Counted from the stretch's first letter, positions 1-8,568 are shown. The stretch is DNA of 64,000 bases from Thiotrichales bacterium (GCA_016745035.1 JADGDE010000003.1:124001-188000); one strand, 5' to 3'. Translations and numbers: made by a program. The notes: generated by a model not told the origin, from the letters alone.

Positions 1-291
1 CAGTAATGGGCTATAGCCTTGATAACGTTTTAGCTTGGCTCTGGGCTTTGTGGACTCTAACATTTGCATCATTCGCAAGGTATAAGCATAGCGCCATACA
101 GCATAAACGAATCCTTAAAATTTAGGCTTTCCCTGAATTTTTTGGCTTCGATTGGTGCAGGGTGGTAAAACCTTATGCATCCTAACGAGTTCGCAAGAGA
201 AGTTGGCAAATCTGCAAAAGCCGTCACCAAGGCGCTGACCGCTCACGCTTACCTGCGTCTTAGTGCCGGCTTTTGCCCCCTGCTGGCTGGC
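1..291. other. Window edge downstream of the FGE-like gene, no confident gene
   Basis: On the minus strand this is the 3' side of the FGE-like gene, where a DGR would keep its homing signal, accessory gene, template and reverse transcriptase. I see no template-like copy of the variable region here. One minus-strand frame is open from about position 115 to the left edge, with Met codons at 72, 69 and 63, but it has no clear ribosome binding site and I do not recognise the peptide. A gene could begin here and continue outside the window. Confidence 0.3.
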
Positions 292-1155
292 TCACGTCTG
301 AACTTGGAGACAACGGAAACCTTGGTAATTTTCGCTCAGATTTGGCACGCGCTGGTGACGGTATGCAGCACGTATACCACGCGCGTAACCGCGCCAAGAA
401 CCACCGCGTGAAACATGCGAGTTACTCTTAGCCGTCCCGACAGGGTTGAGTTGTGGCTCAAGCGAATAATCTTCCCAATAATCCTCGCACCATTCCCAGA
501 CATTACCGAGCATGTCATACAGCCCCCAAGCATTGGCTTGTTTCAAAGCCACCGGATGCGTGCCAGCCCGCTTATGTTGGTACTGTTTTTCTGACCAGCC
601 AGAACTGTCCCAACCATTTTCCAATTCAAAATCCACCCCGCTGTTGCCGCCATACCAAGCCATCTTGTCTAACAGTGGCGCGTTGCTTTCACCTAAAATA
701 TCCAAGTCCCCAGCATAGGTCGCGGTTTGGGTCTCAGCACGGCAAGCGTATTCCCACTGCGCCTCAGTTGGCAAGCGCAAAGCTAAATCGGGCAGGGCTT
801 GGTTAATTTTGTCAATAAATGTTTGGCAATCGTCCCAACTGACTTGTTCTACTGGTCTGTTGGGGCTTTTGAAATAACTTGGGTTCTCTCCCATCACCGC
901 TTGCCATAAAGCTTGTGTCACCGGCGTATCAAACAGCCAAAAGCCTTGGCTCAAACTAACTTCATGTTGGGCTTCGTCATTATTATGCCCAGCTTCTGAT
1001 GCTGGCGAGCCCATAAGAAACGTTCCCGCAGGTATCCAGCGCAAACGCTGGCTAACTTCCTTGAACTCGAACGCCACCCAAGCGCCGTACTCATCTTGCC
1101 CCCAAGCGTCTGCCCAAGCAGGGGGGATGCCGTTGGCAAGGGGATGATGAATCAT
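292..1155 (-). CDS. FGE-sulfatase / C-type-lectin-fold protein, probable DGR-type variable protein
   Basis: A 287-residue protein that is almost entirely one formylglycine-generating-enzyme-like domain. Visible family blocks are RLRWIPAGTFLMGSP (about residues 38-52), RLPTEAQWEYACRAE (about 128-142), WGLYDMLGNVWEWCEDYW (about 211-228) and a C-terminal RGGSW...GFRC block (about 250-283). The two catalytic Cys residues of true FGE, which follow the GGS motif, are absent, so copper-oxidase activity is unlikely and ligand binding is more likely. The start is supported by GGAG five bases upstream of the ATG. It is strongly similar to both FGE units of the large protein at 1940-5491 and shares their last 24 coding nucleotides of the domain exactly, while the codons after GGSW differ, as expected of a DGR target. 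The domain call is firm. Diversification is inferred. Confidence 0.85.
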   Translation of the reverse strand: MIHHPLANGIPPAWADAWGQDEYGAWVAFEFKEVSQRLRWIPAGTFLMGSPASEAGHNNDEAQHEVSLSQGFWLFDTPVTQALWQAVMGENPSYFKSPNRPVEQVSWDDCQTFIDKINQALPDLALRLPTEAQWEYACRAETQTATYAGDLDILGESNAPLLDKMAWYGGNSGVDFELENGWDSSGWSEKQYQHKRAGTHPVALKQANAWGLYDMLGNVWEWCEDYWEDYSLEPQLNPVGTAKSNSHVSRGGSWRGYARGIRAAYRHQRVPNLSENYQGFRCLQVQT

Positions 1156-1939
1156 AGGAACTCCAATAAAAAATCGCCTGAATCAGTATGGTGTGGCAGT
1201 GAAACATAGCCAAATTATAACGCAAGCACAGCGACATGCTGCCGCCAATCATCAAGTGCCACGATAAAACCCCAACGGGGTTTTGTCTATCAGCCAAGGG
1301 TTGCGCCGCTAAGCGCTACCCTTGGGAGAGAAAAACAACGGGCAAGCCTGTAGGGGTTGAAGGGGCGGGGGTATCATTGCCCCAGGGTAGCCTTTGGCGA
1401 GGCAACCCATGGGCTGGTTTATATCACCCCGTTGGGGTTAGGCGGGGCAAAAGCCCCGGCTCCTGCGTTTCGTGTTCAAAATAGCATGGCTTTCTAAGAA
1501 ACGTGCACGAATTAATTTATGCAACTGTTTTTGCCACGCCGATAGCCCTGAAAGGGCGTAATTAATAAAGCCTAGGGCAACGCCCTAGGATAGAGAAAAT
1601 AATGATGATTAAGCCCTGAAGGGGCGATATAACTTTCGTATTTTTATGTCGCCCCTTCAGGGCTAAAATATATTGACATCAATCACCTATGGCGTTGCCC
1701 TAGGCTATATAAATGTCGCCCCGTTGGGGCTTTTAATTTAAAAAGGGGAAGCATATCAGAAAAAGTTGTTGAAGTTATTTTTGCATGTTCCTAAAAAGCG
1801 GTTGAGTTGTTCCGAGGCCGCTTGCGGGGATAAGACGGGAATGCTGAAAAAAGCCAGTTTCATGGTGTCTCTCAAGTCAAAAATCGCGCTGAGCGCTGGC
1901 ATTTTATCAAGTATTACGTTTAAAAAATCGGCTAAAGCG
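1156..1939. repeat. Gene-free stretch filled with composite palindromic repeats
   Basis: This 784-bp stretch has no convincing gene. It contains palindromic modules: ACCCC-AACG-GGGT near 1271-1282, CACCCCGTTGGGGTT near 1425-1440, a GCCCTGAAAGGGC hairpin near 1543-1556, CCTAGGGCAACGCCCTAGG at about 1572-1590, GCCCTGAAGGGGCG at about 1613-1627, its inverse at about 1650-1665, a TAGGCGTTGCCCTAGG-like module at about 1690-1705, and GCCCCGTTGGGGC at about 1718-1730. From about 1543 to 1732 the modules form a large inverted arrangement. The same modules recur at 5522-5733, 8820-8993 and 57042-57125. Confidence 0.75.
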
Positions 1940-4900
1940 CTAAAACAAACCACCCGCTTCCTCGCTGGTCGCTGCCGCTTCCTTGCTCGGTAACTGAGTG
2001 TTTTGTTTAACCTGTTTATTTGCTTGCTTTAGCTCACGCTGAACTTGGAGACAACGGAAACCTAGCTTGTAGTTACGGTTATCCGGCTCGTAGTGGCTAC
2101 GGCACGCGGCACGCACGTTACGCGCGCTAACGAACCAAGAGCCGCCGCGCACAACACGCGAGTTTCCGTTAGTAGCACCTTTGGGGTCGGTTTGTGGCTC
2201 AGCCGAGTAATCCCCCCAATAATCCACACACCATTCATAAACATTACCGTGCATTTCATACAAACCCCAAACATTGGCTGGCAAGGATTTTACCACGACG
2301 GTTTTTTTCCGCTTATAACCATAATTTACCTGTTTTTGAGTGATGTTATCACCAAAATAAAAGGCTGTCTGTGTCCCAGCACGACAAGCATATTCCCACT
2401 GCGCCTCCGTTGGCAAGCTCAAAGCCAAATCGGGCAGGGCTTGGTTAATCTTGTTAATAAACTTCTTGCAATCATTCCAACTTACCTGTTCCACTGGTTT
2501 ATGTGGGTCTTGAAAATTACTAGGATTCTTACCCATCACCACCTGCCACAAGGCTTGTGGCACGGCGGTATCAAACAGCCAAAAGCCTTGTGTTAAAGTC
2601 ACTTCATGTTGTATTTCGTTACCCAAAAGATCCGGCTCTGATTTTGGCGACCCCATCATAAACTGCCCCGGTGGAATCCAGCGCAAGCGTTGGCGGACTT
2701 TTTGAGCTTCTTCACCGAGCACAAATTCCGCCCAAAGCCCATAACGGTCACGACCGATATTGCTCGCCCAACGGGGTTTTGGCGCAGCAGAGACATGCAG
2801 CGTGCCCGCATCGGAGCGCAAGATAAAATCAGCGGCTTGTGGCCAAGCCATTTGGTAAAAGCCCGCTTCTTCGAGTTGTAGCAAACTTCCCGCTACGCCT
2901 TGTTGCGGTTGCTGTGTCCAGCTTCCTCTCGGGCCGGCCACTGCCTCCGCAACCTGCTGCGCTAGCACCGAACTTGCCTTTGCCTGAACTTGGAGACAAC
3001 GGAAACCTAGCTTGAGACCACGGTAATCTGGCACGTAGTGGTTACGGTACGCGGCACGCACGATACGCGCGAAATTGAACCAAGAGCCGCCGCGCACAAC
3101 ACGCGAGCTACCATCAGCTACCCCCGTGGGGTTGGTTTGTATTTCGACGCTATAGTCGCCCCAATAGTCTTCGCACCACTCATCAATATTGCCCAGCATG
3201 TCATACAAACCCCAAGCATTGGCTTGTTTTAACGCCACGGGGTGCGTGCCAGCTTGCTGGTATTGCTTTTCCTCCCAGTATGAGCTGTCATAGCCATTTT
3301 CCAACTCAAAATCCACCCCGCTATTACCAGCGTACCAAGCAATCTTGTCCAACAGTGGCGCGTTGAGTTCACCTAAAATATCCAAATCACCTGCATAGGT
3401 CGCCGTTTGGGTATCAGCACGGCAAGCGTATTCCCATTGAGCTTCCGAAGGCAGTGTTAATTCCAAATCAGGAAGAAGGCTGTTTAATTTCTCAATAAAA
3501 GCTTTAGCATCCTCCCAGCTTACCTGTTCCACGGGTCTCTCTGGGCTTTGGAAACGACTGGGATTCTCTCCCATCACCGCCACCCACAAAGCTTGCGTCA
3601 CTGCCGTATCAAACAGCCAAAAGCCCTCGCTTAAATTAACTTGGTGTTGGGTTTCATCATCCCTACGCCCTTCCTCCGAGGCTGGCGACCCCATCAGAAA
3701 ATGCCCCGCAGGTATCCAGCGCAAACGTTGCCTTACTTCAGCAAAACAAAACTCGACCCAGAGACCATAGGCATCTTGCCCCCAAGCATCTGCCCACGCG
3801 GGGGCTTGACCTAGCCAAAACGGCAGCCCTTCGCTCAAGCTGACTTGCCCATTGCGACTTTGCAACTGCCCCAGCCAACTGCCGCCTTGACCTTCAACAG
3901 CGCCTGAATGCGCTGCTTCCAAGAGCAGCAAAGACTCGTGTTGCTGGTAGATCTGCCAAGTACGCAAGGGGGCATCGCTGGGAATGTGAACCGGGTCGTA
4001 ACCTGCTGGCACGCTGCTCTGGCGCTCATCGGCGTGGGCGATGTGGTGCAAACGGTCTAAATCCCGTTGTAAGCTGTCCGGTTGCTCGGCACGGTTGGCA
4101 ATACGTGGTTCCATACGCCGCACCCATGCGCGGGCATCGGCATCTGCTGGCGCGGTGCTGAGGGTTTCGCCCAGATAGGCATAAAACTCCTCGGCGCGGC
4201 AAATATATTTTTTTAGCTTTGGGTGCTGGGCTAACAGTTCGCGGGTGCGAGGCGAGGAGGCATAACATTCCTCAATCCAGATTTCTGCGGGCAGCCCATC
4301 GCGCCACTGGCATAAATGCGCCAGCAAGCTTGTTCGACATTGCTGATCTAGCCCATCAAAACGGGCGCGTAGGGGCTTGGCGTGGTCGGGGTTTAAGGTG
4401 GCGGCGACGCTGGAAATCCCCGTTAAGGCGGGGTGTTGCCAAAAAGCCGTTTCAACGGCAGCATCTAGCCCTAATAATTGTCGCACCGCACGCAATAAGC
4501 CCGGTTCGATGCGAATGGCAGGGGAGAGCAAGGTCAGCAGTTGTTCTACAGGGGCTGCGTCGATAAATGCCTTGGCAAAGGCGGTTTGAGCCGGAGACCT
4601 GCGACACTCCCAAGCGAAATGTTGCCACGGTGGGTTAGGTCTGTGTTTGCCCGTGGGCAGCAGCGCCAAGGGGCGACAACCGCGCTCTTGTAGGCGCTCG
4701 CCTAAATCGCGCCAGATTTTTTGCGGGCGTTTATCGGTGCTGAAAAACCCCAAATCGCCCAAGACCAACACCAAGGTGTCGGGGGCGGGTAAACGGTAGG
4801 GGGAAAGGGCTTCATTATCAAACACAGGCGCGTCCATGCCGTCCCAATATAAGGCAGTGCTGACGCTATCGACGGGAAACAGGTGTTGAATTTGTTGCAA

Positions 4901-5491
4901 TACGTCTAATTGGTCTTGCCAATAGGGGATTAAGCGGCGGCTGCGGTCTAAAATGACCTGCGCTTGCATTCCCCAAGCGCGGCGGGATTTGCGCGGCAGC
5001 TTGGGCAGCAATTCGCCACGGCTAAGACGGCGCACTGTGGCTTTGAGGTCGGGCTGAGCGCTGGGGGCAGCGCGCATAGCAACGCGGCGTAAATAGGGCA
5101 GTAAGACGGGCCATGTGCTTAGTGGCTTGGTGGTCGGTGGGGCGGCGAGTTCTTCGGGGTAATGTTGTGGCGGTGTACTTATGTCGCCTTTGGCTTTGGC
5201 TTTTTCTGGCTGGTTGATGGGGTGGTGGTATTGGCAGGCTGTGACGCGCCAGAAGGGAATGACGAGGCTGGTTTCTTGCGCTTCGGTGCTTGCTTCGGTT
5301 TTTGGGCTTGGGGTTTTACCTTGGCTGGGGGCGACCGTGTTCTTGTCCGTTGCGGGTTTTGCTGTAATCTCCTCAAACCCGAGCAGTCTTGCCATGTCCG
5401 GTAGTAAATCCGCTGGGACGAGGAGTAAATCAGCCCGTCCGCAAAGGGATTTGCTCATGCCTAGGGCTTGTTTGGGTTTGCCGTTGTTCAT
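1940..5491 (-). CDS. vWA-like protein with two C-terminal FGE/C-type-lectin-fold domains
   Basis: A 1183-residue protein. The N-terminal 120 residues are Pro/Lys-rich. Residues about 170-290 look like a von Willebrand A fold: a strand ending in DRSRR (182-186), similar to a MIDAS DxSxS, and later LVLVLGDLGFF (240-250). Residues about 300-540 are mostly helical and unassigned. Two FGE-like domains follow at about 590-837 and 938-1152, each with WIP[AP]G, LP[ST]EAQWEYACRA and RVVRGGSW...LGFRCLQVQ blocks, and each lacking the catalytic Cys pair of true FGE. The C-terminal segments (nt 2981-3103 and 2039-2158) are nearly identical in DNA except at a set of mainly adenine-containing codons. The neighbouring MoxR ATPase is the usual partner of vWA proteins. 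No clear Shine-Dalgarno precedes the chosen ATG; an internal ATG at 5458 is possible. The FGE domains are certain and the vWA call is tentative. Confidence 0.8.
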   Translation of the reverse strand: MNNGKPKQALGMSKSLCGRADLLLVPADLLPDMARLLGFEEITAKPATDKNTVAPSQGKTPSPKTEASTEAQETSLVIPFWRVTACQYHHPINQPEKAKAKGDISTPPQHYPEELAAPPTTKPLSTWPVLLPYLRRVAMRAAPSAQPDLKATVRRLSRGELLPKLPRKSRRAWGMQAQVILDRSRRLIPYWQDQLDVLQQIQHLFPVDSVSTALYWDGMDAPVFDNEALSPYRLPAPDTLVLVLGDLGFFSTDKRPQKIWRDLGERLQERGCRPLALLPTGKHRPNPPWQHFAWECRRSPAQTAFAKAFIDAAPVEQLLTLLSPAIRIEPGLLRAVRQLLGLDAAVETAFWQHPALTGISSVAATLNPDHAKPLRARFDGLDQQCRTSLLAHLCQWRDGLPAEIWIEECYASSPRTRELLAQHPKLKKYICRAEEFYAYLGETLSTAPADADARAWVRRMEPRIANRAEQPDSLQRDLDRLHHIAHADERQSSVPAGYDPVHIPSDAPLRTWQIYQQHESLLLLEAAHSGAVEGQGGSWLGQLQSRNGQVSLSEGLPFWLGQAPAWADAWGQDAYGLWVEFCFAEVRQRLRWIPAGHFLMGSPASEEGRRDDETQHQVNLSEGFWLFDTAVTQALWVAVMGENPSRFQSPERPVEQVSWEDAKAFIEKLNSLLPDLELTLPSEAQWEYACRADTQTATYAGDLDILGELNAPLLDKIAWYAGNSGVDFELENGYDSSYWEEKQYQQAGTHPVALKQANAWGLYDMLGNIDEWCEDYWGDYSVEIQTNPTGVADGSSRVVRGGSWFNFARIVRAAYRNHYVPDYRGLKLGFRCLQVQAKASSVLAQQVAEAVAGPRGSWTQQPQQGVAGSLLQLEEAGFYQMAWPQAADFILRSDAGTLHVSAAPKPRWASNIGRDRYGLWAEFVLGEEAQKVRQRLRWIPPGQFMMGSPKSEPDLLGNEIQHEVTLTQGFWLFDTAVPQALWQVVMGKNPSNFQDPHKPVEQVSWNDCKKFINKINQALPDLALSLPTEAQWEYACRAGTQTAFYFGDNITQKQVNYGYKRKKTVVVKSLPANVWGLYEMHGNVYEWCVDYWGDYSAEPQTDPKGATNGNSRVVRGGSWFVSARNVRAACRSHYEPDNRNYKLGFRCLQVQRELKQANKQVKQNTQLPSKEAAATSEEAGGLF
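2039..2158 (-). other. Candidate DGR variable region, second FGE unit of the large protein
   Basis: This encodes the segment from RVVRGGSW to the end of the FGE fold. Compared codon by codon with 2981-3103, the flanking codons are identical in nucleotide sequence, including third positions, and differences cluster in codons such as AAC/ATC, AGC/AAC, TGC/TAC, GAG/GTG and AAC/TAC. Of 15 differing bases, 12 have A in one copy. That is the mark of adenine-directed mutagenesis. No template repeat is visible in the window. Confidence 0.6.
2981..3103 (-). other. Candidate DGR variable region, first FGE unit of the large protein
   Basis: This is the partner of 2039-2158. Both copies end with the same 24 nucleotides encoding GFRCLQVQ, and the sequence diverges completely after that point, which looks like a homing boundary. 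The third copy, at about 299-420, shares the same 3' tail and CGCGGYGGYTCTTGG start but has extra silent differences, so it is older or was copied from a different template. Confidence 0.6.
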
Positions 5492-5773
5492 GTTATACCC
5501 GGTTTTTCATAACGGTTGGTACGCGCCGCTGGAGCGACGCAGTAGGCATTCCCACCGTGGACGGTGGGAACGAGTCAACGCCCTAGGAATCGTAAATGAT
5601 AATGGCTTAACCCTGAAAGGGCGATATAAAAAAACCATCTATTATCACGCCCCTTCAGGGCTTTAAGCTTACGTTTCCTAAACCTAGGGCGTTGCCCTAG
5701 GCTATATGGATGTCGCCCCGTTGGGGCTTAATTTAATCGTGGTCATCATCTACGCTGGGGACGGGTAATACGC
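5492..5773. repeat. Composite palindromic repeat between the vWA-FGE and MoxR genes
   Basis: Modules seen are a CCCACCGTGGACGGTGGG palindrome near 5550-5567, CCCTGAAAGGGCG near 5611-5624, CGCCCCTTCAGGGCT near 5648-5662, CCTAGGGCGTTGCCCTAGG near 5683-5701 and GCCCCGTTGGGGC near 5715-5728. It is the same family as the repeats at 1543-1732 and 8820-8993. It separates two genes that appear to work together, so it could be transcribed and folded between the two coding regions. Confidence 0.75.
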
Positions 5774-6739
5774 CTATTCACTGCCCCCATGTTTTTGCAA
5801 CACAAAGCAGGCGATTTCATCTAATTTTGCTTGTTGTTTATCAGCATCATCTGGGGCAATATGGTTCAGCGCCCGTAATAAGTCCAAATATTCAGCTTGT
5901 CCGGGCAAGGGTTTTAATTGCTTATTCGTGGCGTGTTGGCGGTCGGTTTGTAATTGTTTCGCCGCTTTGCGTAACACCTTTTCATCCATGTCTTTAAAAT
6001 GCGCCCGTCCACGTTTGACTAAGTGTTCTATCAGGTCTTCGCCCTCTTTGACCAACTGTATGTACAAGACTAAACAGCGGCGCAAAAAAGCGAGCGGCAA
6101 GGCGCGTTCTTCATTGGTGGTGATAATCACCAAAGGCGTTGTACCAGCGGCACAAATTGGCTCGCCCCAGCCCTCTGGAGTGAAACAGCCCTCGCCCAAG
6201 GCTTCCAAGAGACCGTTGGGCACGTCCATTTCGGCTTTGTCGATTTCGTCAATCAACAAGACGCAGCCATTGTCGGGGCTGCTGTCTTTTTCCTGTATTC
6301 GCGCTGGTATGTTGCGTTTTTGTGCTTGTCTTTGGGCGCTGTGCCAATCGAATGCCCACCACAAAGGCCCTGGGGTTAAATAATTTTTTAGGCGCAGTTT
6401 TTTCTCTAAGGCATCGGCTCCGAGGTTAGCAGCTTGACCTAATTGCGCATCCGCCAAGCGTTGCACGGCATCAAAGCGCCACATCAAATCTTGGGACTCG
6501 CAATGGACATCAATCACATGTTGGACAAAAACCCGATTTAAGGCTTTTGCCGCTGCACGGGCGAGCTGGCTTTTGCCGATACCCGGCTCGCCACGAATCA
6601 ACAAGGGGCGTTTGGCTGCCAGCGCGGCATCAATGGCACGGATAGAGTCGCTATCAAAGACGTGGACACGTTCTAGGCCACCGTGTGATGTTAGGGTGAC
6701 TTCGCTGCCATCTTTAATCTCTGGGTCTAAAAAATCCAT
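5774..6739 (-). CDS. MoxR-family AAA+ ATPase
   Basis: A 321-residue AAA+ ATPase. Walker A is GEPGIGKSQLAR (about residues 54-65), Walker B is CVLLIDEIDKAEMD (about 159-172), a sensor-1-like IITTNEERALP follows, and FLRRC supplies the arginine finger region. MoxR proteins act as ATP-driven chaperones or remodellers, typically with a vWA-domain partner, which here would be the product of 1940-5491. Its ATG overlaps the stop codon of the upstream protease gene in TAATG, so the two are probably translationally coupled. Within the island it would supply the NTP-dependent switch. The family is clear and its target is inferred. Confidence 0.85.
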   Translation of the reverse strand: MDFLDPEIKDGSEVTLTSHGGLERVHVFDSDSIRAIDAALAAKRPLLIRGEPGIGKSQLARAAAKALNRVFVQHVIDVHCESQDLMWRFDAVQRLADAQLGQAANLGADALEKKLRLKNYLTPGPLWWAFDWHSAQRQAQKRNIPARIQEKDSSPDNGCVLLIDEIDKAEMDVPNGLLEALGEGCFTPEGWGEPICAAGTTPLVIITTNEERALPLAFLRRCLVLYIQLVKEGEDLIEHLVKRGRAHFKDMDEKVLRKAAKQLQTDRQHATNKQLKPLPGQAEYLDLLRALNHIAPDDADKQQAKLDEIACFVLQKHGGSE

Positions 6740-8196
6740 TATATTTGTTCCGTTTTGATTTCTTGCATGTCTGAGATTTTGTACATATTGAGGCGTTCTT
6801 TTTTATAATGCTCACCATCATATTGATTAAGTTCGATAAAAACCAGATATGGGTATTGGTGCTGAATTTCTTCTATCAATTCGATAAACTTTTTTTTGTC
6901 TATTTCCTTGGTAGGCATTTTATACGTACAGTATTGGGTTTGTTGTTCATAACTATTGGTCGCCAGTTGTTCGATGCGCAAGGCTGCGCTATTACGACTT
7001 TCCTCACTTGGCGAAAAAATCCTTATCATATGCGCATGAAAATCTCGGATATAACTTTCTTTAGCCTGATTACGAAAACCGCTTTCTGGCGGTAATTCCT
7101 TATCATGGTTAAATATACCACGTGGTAATTCACTTTTTTTTACCAACGCCTCGAAAAGTACCGCCCTTTGATCTACGCCTGCCATGATGATTTCTGCTGT
7201 GGTTTTCGTGGCAATCTCGGTGCTAAAAATCAAATGGGTAATGTTATTTTTTTGTTGGCGCAATTCAGCAATTAGCCTGTGATTGGACAGTACAGGCAGC
7301 AAAATATTTAATATGGAGCGAATACAGGTAACTGAGCACTCATCTTTTCGTTTTTGAAAACGAACCCTAAGTTTATTGAGTAAATCAAGACAGTTCGACA
7401 AAGGAAGGTCATCTAATAGCCTTTCACTGATACGTTCTGGTTCGGTATCCAGTTCCTTGCCTATATCTAAGAGATCTCTTAATTGTTTTAAAAGTCGGGA
7501 ATTTTCATCTTGTACTTCTAGTAATAGGGTGATTTCTTCCTGCGCCCACGCTCGCCTTTGTTCGCGTTCTTGTTCTTCATCAATATCTTCTCCGAGTTTT
7601 TGCTTAAATTCTGCAATTTCTAGCAGTTTCCAAGTTGGTGTGGCTTTAAAACGATTACCGTCAAAGGGTTTTTGATAAGAAATAATGATACCGATGATAG
7701 TATCATCGACGAATATTGGACTGCCGGATGCACCTTGCCAGAGTTTAGCGCCTTTGACTGGGTCATCAACGCCAAGTTCAAACCAATCTTGTGTTTCTGC
7801 GGCTTTATAGGTTTTGCCTTTTAAGGCGACTGCTTCTCGGTGTTCGTCACGTTGTCCAGCTTCGGCAAAGCCTTCGCTTTCCCAACATTCATTGGTGGTA
7901 GGTTTTTTAGCAGATAAAGGCGCACGCTCTTTGACTGGGGATTGACAACGCAATAGGGCAACATCGAGCGTTTCATCTTCCCAGACAATATCGGTCAGTT
8001 TCAGCGTTTGCCAAGCCCGTTTTTCGCCTTTTTGATGATGCCAGCGCAATTCAATACTTAAGGCTTGTTTGCCATCGGGATATAACGCATGGTAAGCCGT
8101 AATTACGCGGTTGTTTGCCACCGGATAGCCTGTGGAGATATAGCCCTCTGTCTCACCGACATCAACAAAAATTTCTACCAGTAGATTTTTGTTCAT
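6739..8196 (-). CDS. Trypsin-like serine protease with C-terminal accessory region
   Basis: A 485-residue protein with no signal peptide, so probably cytoplasmic. Residues 1-190 form a trypsin-fold protease: His36 in ITAYHAL, Asp78 in ETLDVALL and Ser157 in GASGSP give a complete catalytic triad. Residues about 200-260 are charged and probably coiled-coil. Residues about 260-485 are not recognisable to me and may be a small adaptor domain of the effector-associated type. It lies between a trypco2-like gene and a MoxR ATPase, an arrangement known from predicted NTP-dependent bacterial conflict systems in which a protease is the effector or activator. The protease assignment is well supported. 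The defence role is inference. Confidence 0.8.
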   Translation of the reverse strand: MNKNLLVEIFVDVGETEGYISTGYPVANNRVITAYHALYPDGKQALSIELRWHHQKGEKRAWQTLKLTDIVWEDETLDVALLRCQSPVKERAPLSAKKPTTNECWESEGFAEAGQRDEHREAVALKGKTYKAAETQDWFELGVDDPVKGAKLWQGASGSPIFVDDTIIGIIISYQKPFDGNRFKATPTWKLLEIAEFKQKLGEDIDEEQEREQRRAWAQEEITLLLEVQDENSRLLKQLRDLLDIGKELDTEPERISERLLDDLPLSNCLDLLNKLRVRFQKRKDECSVTCIRSILNILLPVLSNHRLIAELRQQKNNITHLIFSTEIATKTTAEIIMAGVDQRAVLFEALVKKSELPRGIFNHDKELPPESGFRNQAKESYIRDFHAHMIRIFSPSEESRNSAALRIEQLATNSYEQQTQYCTYKMPTKEIDKKKFIELIEEIQHQYPYLVFIELNQYDGEHYKKERLNMYKISDMQEIKTEQI

Positions 8197-8228
8197 ATTT
8201 ATAACAACCCTCAGAGTATTTGCTTAAG

Positions 8229-8244
8229 CGCGGCTAAAGCCGCG
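8229..8244. repeat. CTAAAG-centred hairpin
   Basis: A perfect stem CGCGG/CCGCG around CTAAAG, between the trypco2-like and protease genes. The same centre with different but still complementary arms occurs at 8621-8636 and 23034-23049. Confidence 0.65.
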
Positions 8245-8259
8245 ACTCCAAGATTGCTA

Positions 8260-8568
8260 TTATTCAGGTCTTTTAGCTTTGCTAGTAACTTTCACATCAC
8301 CGCCATCCGCCGTTTCAGGCTTCATTTTCAGCTTCACCTTATGCACCGTTTGCGAGGCAGTCTCATCCCCAGCTTCAGCATTAACCACCCAAAATTTAAT
8401 GCCGCCTTTTGTTGTGTCTTTTTTACTGGTGGTGAATTGAACTTCTACTTCGATATCTTCGAGTAAAAATTTTAGGTCTTGGTCTTGGTCTTTGGCTTGG
8501 TTTTGCGCTGTTTGCAATTCGCTACGTAGCGCGATCAGCATGTCGGCAAGTTGTAGTTTGTCGTCCAT
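8260..8568 (-). CDS. Trypco2-like (trypsin-co-occurring domain 2) protein
   Basis: A 102-residue protein. The N-terminal half is an amphipathic helix (QLADMLIALRSELQTAQ) followed by the short strands LKFLLEDIEVEVQF and GIKFWVVNAEAG, then a HKVKLKMKP-type strand and a basic tail. That layout, with an LR-containing helix then LxFxLExVExE and FWVV, matches the small trypco2 domain found beside trypsin-like proteases in predicted conflict systems, and a trypsin-like gene lies 63 bp downstream. It probably tethers or regulates the protease. The ribosome binding site (AAAGG about nine bases upstream) is modest. The assignment rests on pattern and context rather than a profile search. Confidence 0.7.
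   Translation of the reverse strand: MDDKLQLADMLIALRSELQTAQNQAKDQDQDLKFLLEDIEVEVQFTTSKKDTTKGGIKFWVVNAEAGDETASQTVHKVKLKMKPETADGGDVKVTSKAKRPE

Noticed and set aside
1..291. A DGR template repeat or Avd gene at the left edge.
   Set aside because: I could not align any segment here to the variable region with A at the variable positions, and no Avd-like frame is recognisable.
292..1155. Annotation of the FGE-like proteins as true sulfatase-modifying enzymes.
   Set aside because: The catalytic Cys pair after the GGS motif is absent in all three units and no sulfatase gene is nearby.
1756..1953. A 65-codon minus-strand frame starting with GTG at the stop codon of the vWA-FGE gene.
   Set aside because: No good ribosome binding site, no recognised family, and the frame lies largely in intergenic sequence between repeats.
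5181..5666. A 161-codon plus-strand frame.
   Set aside because: It overlaps the N-terminal part of the minus-strand vWA-FGE gene and then runs through palindromic repeats, so it is most likely a shadow.
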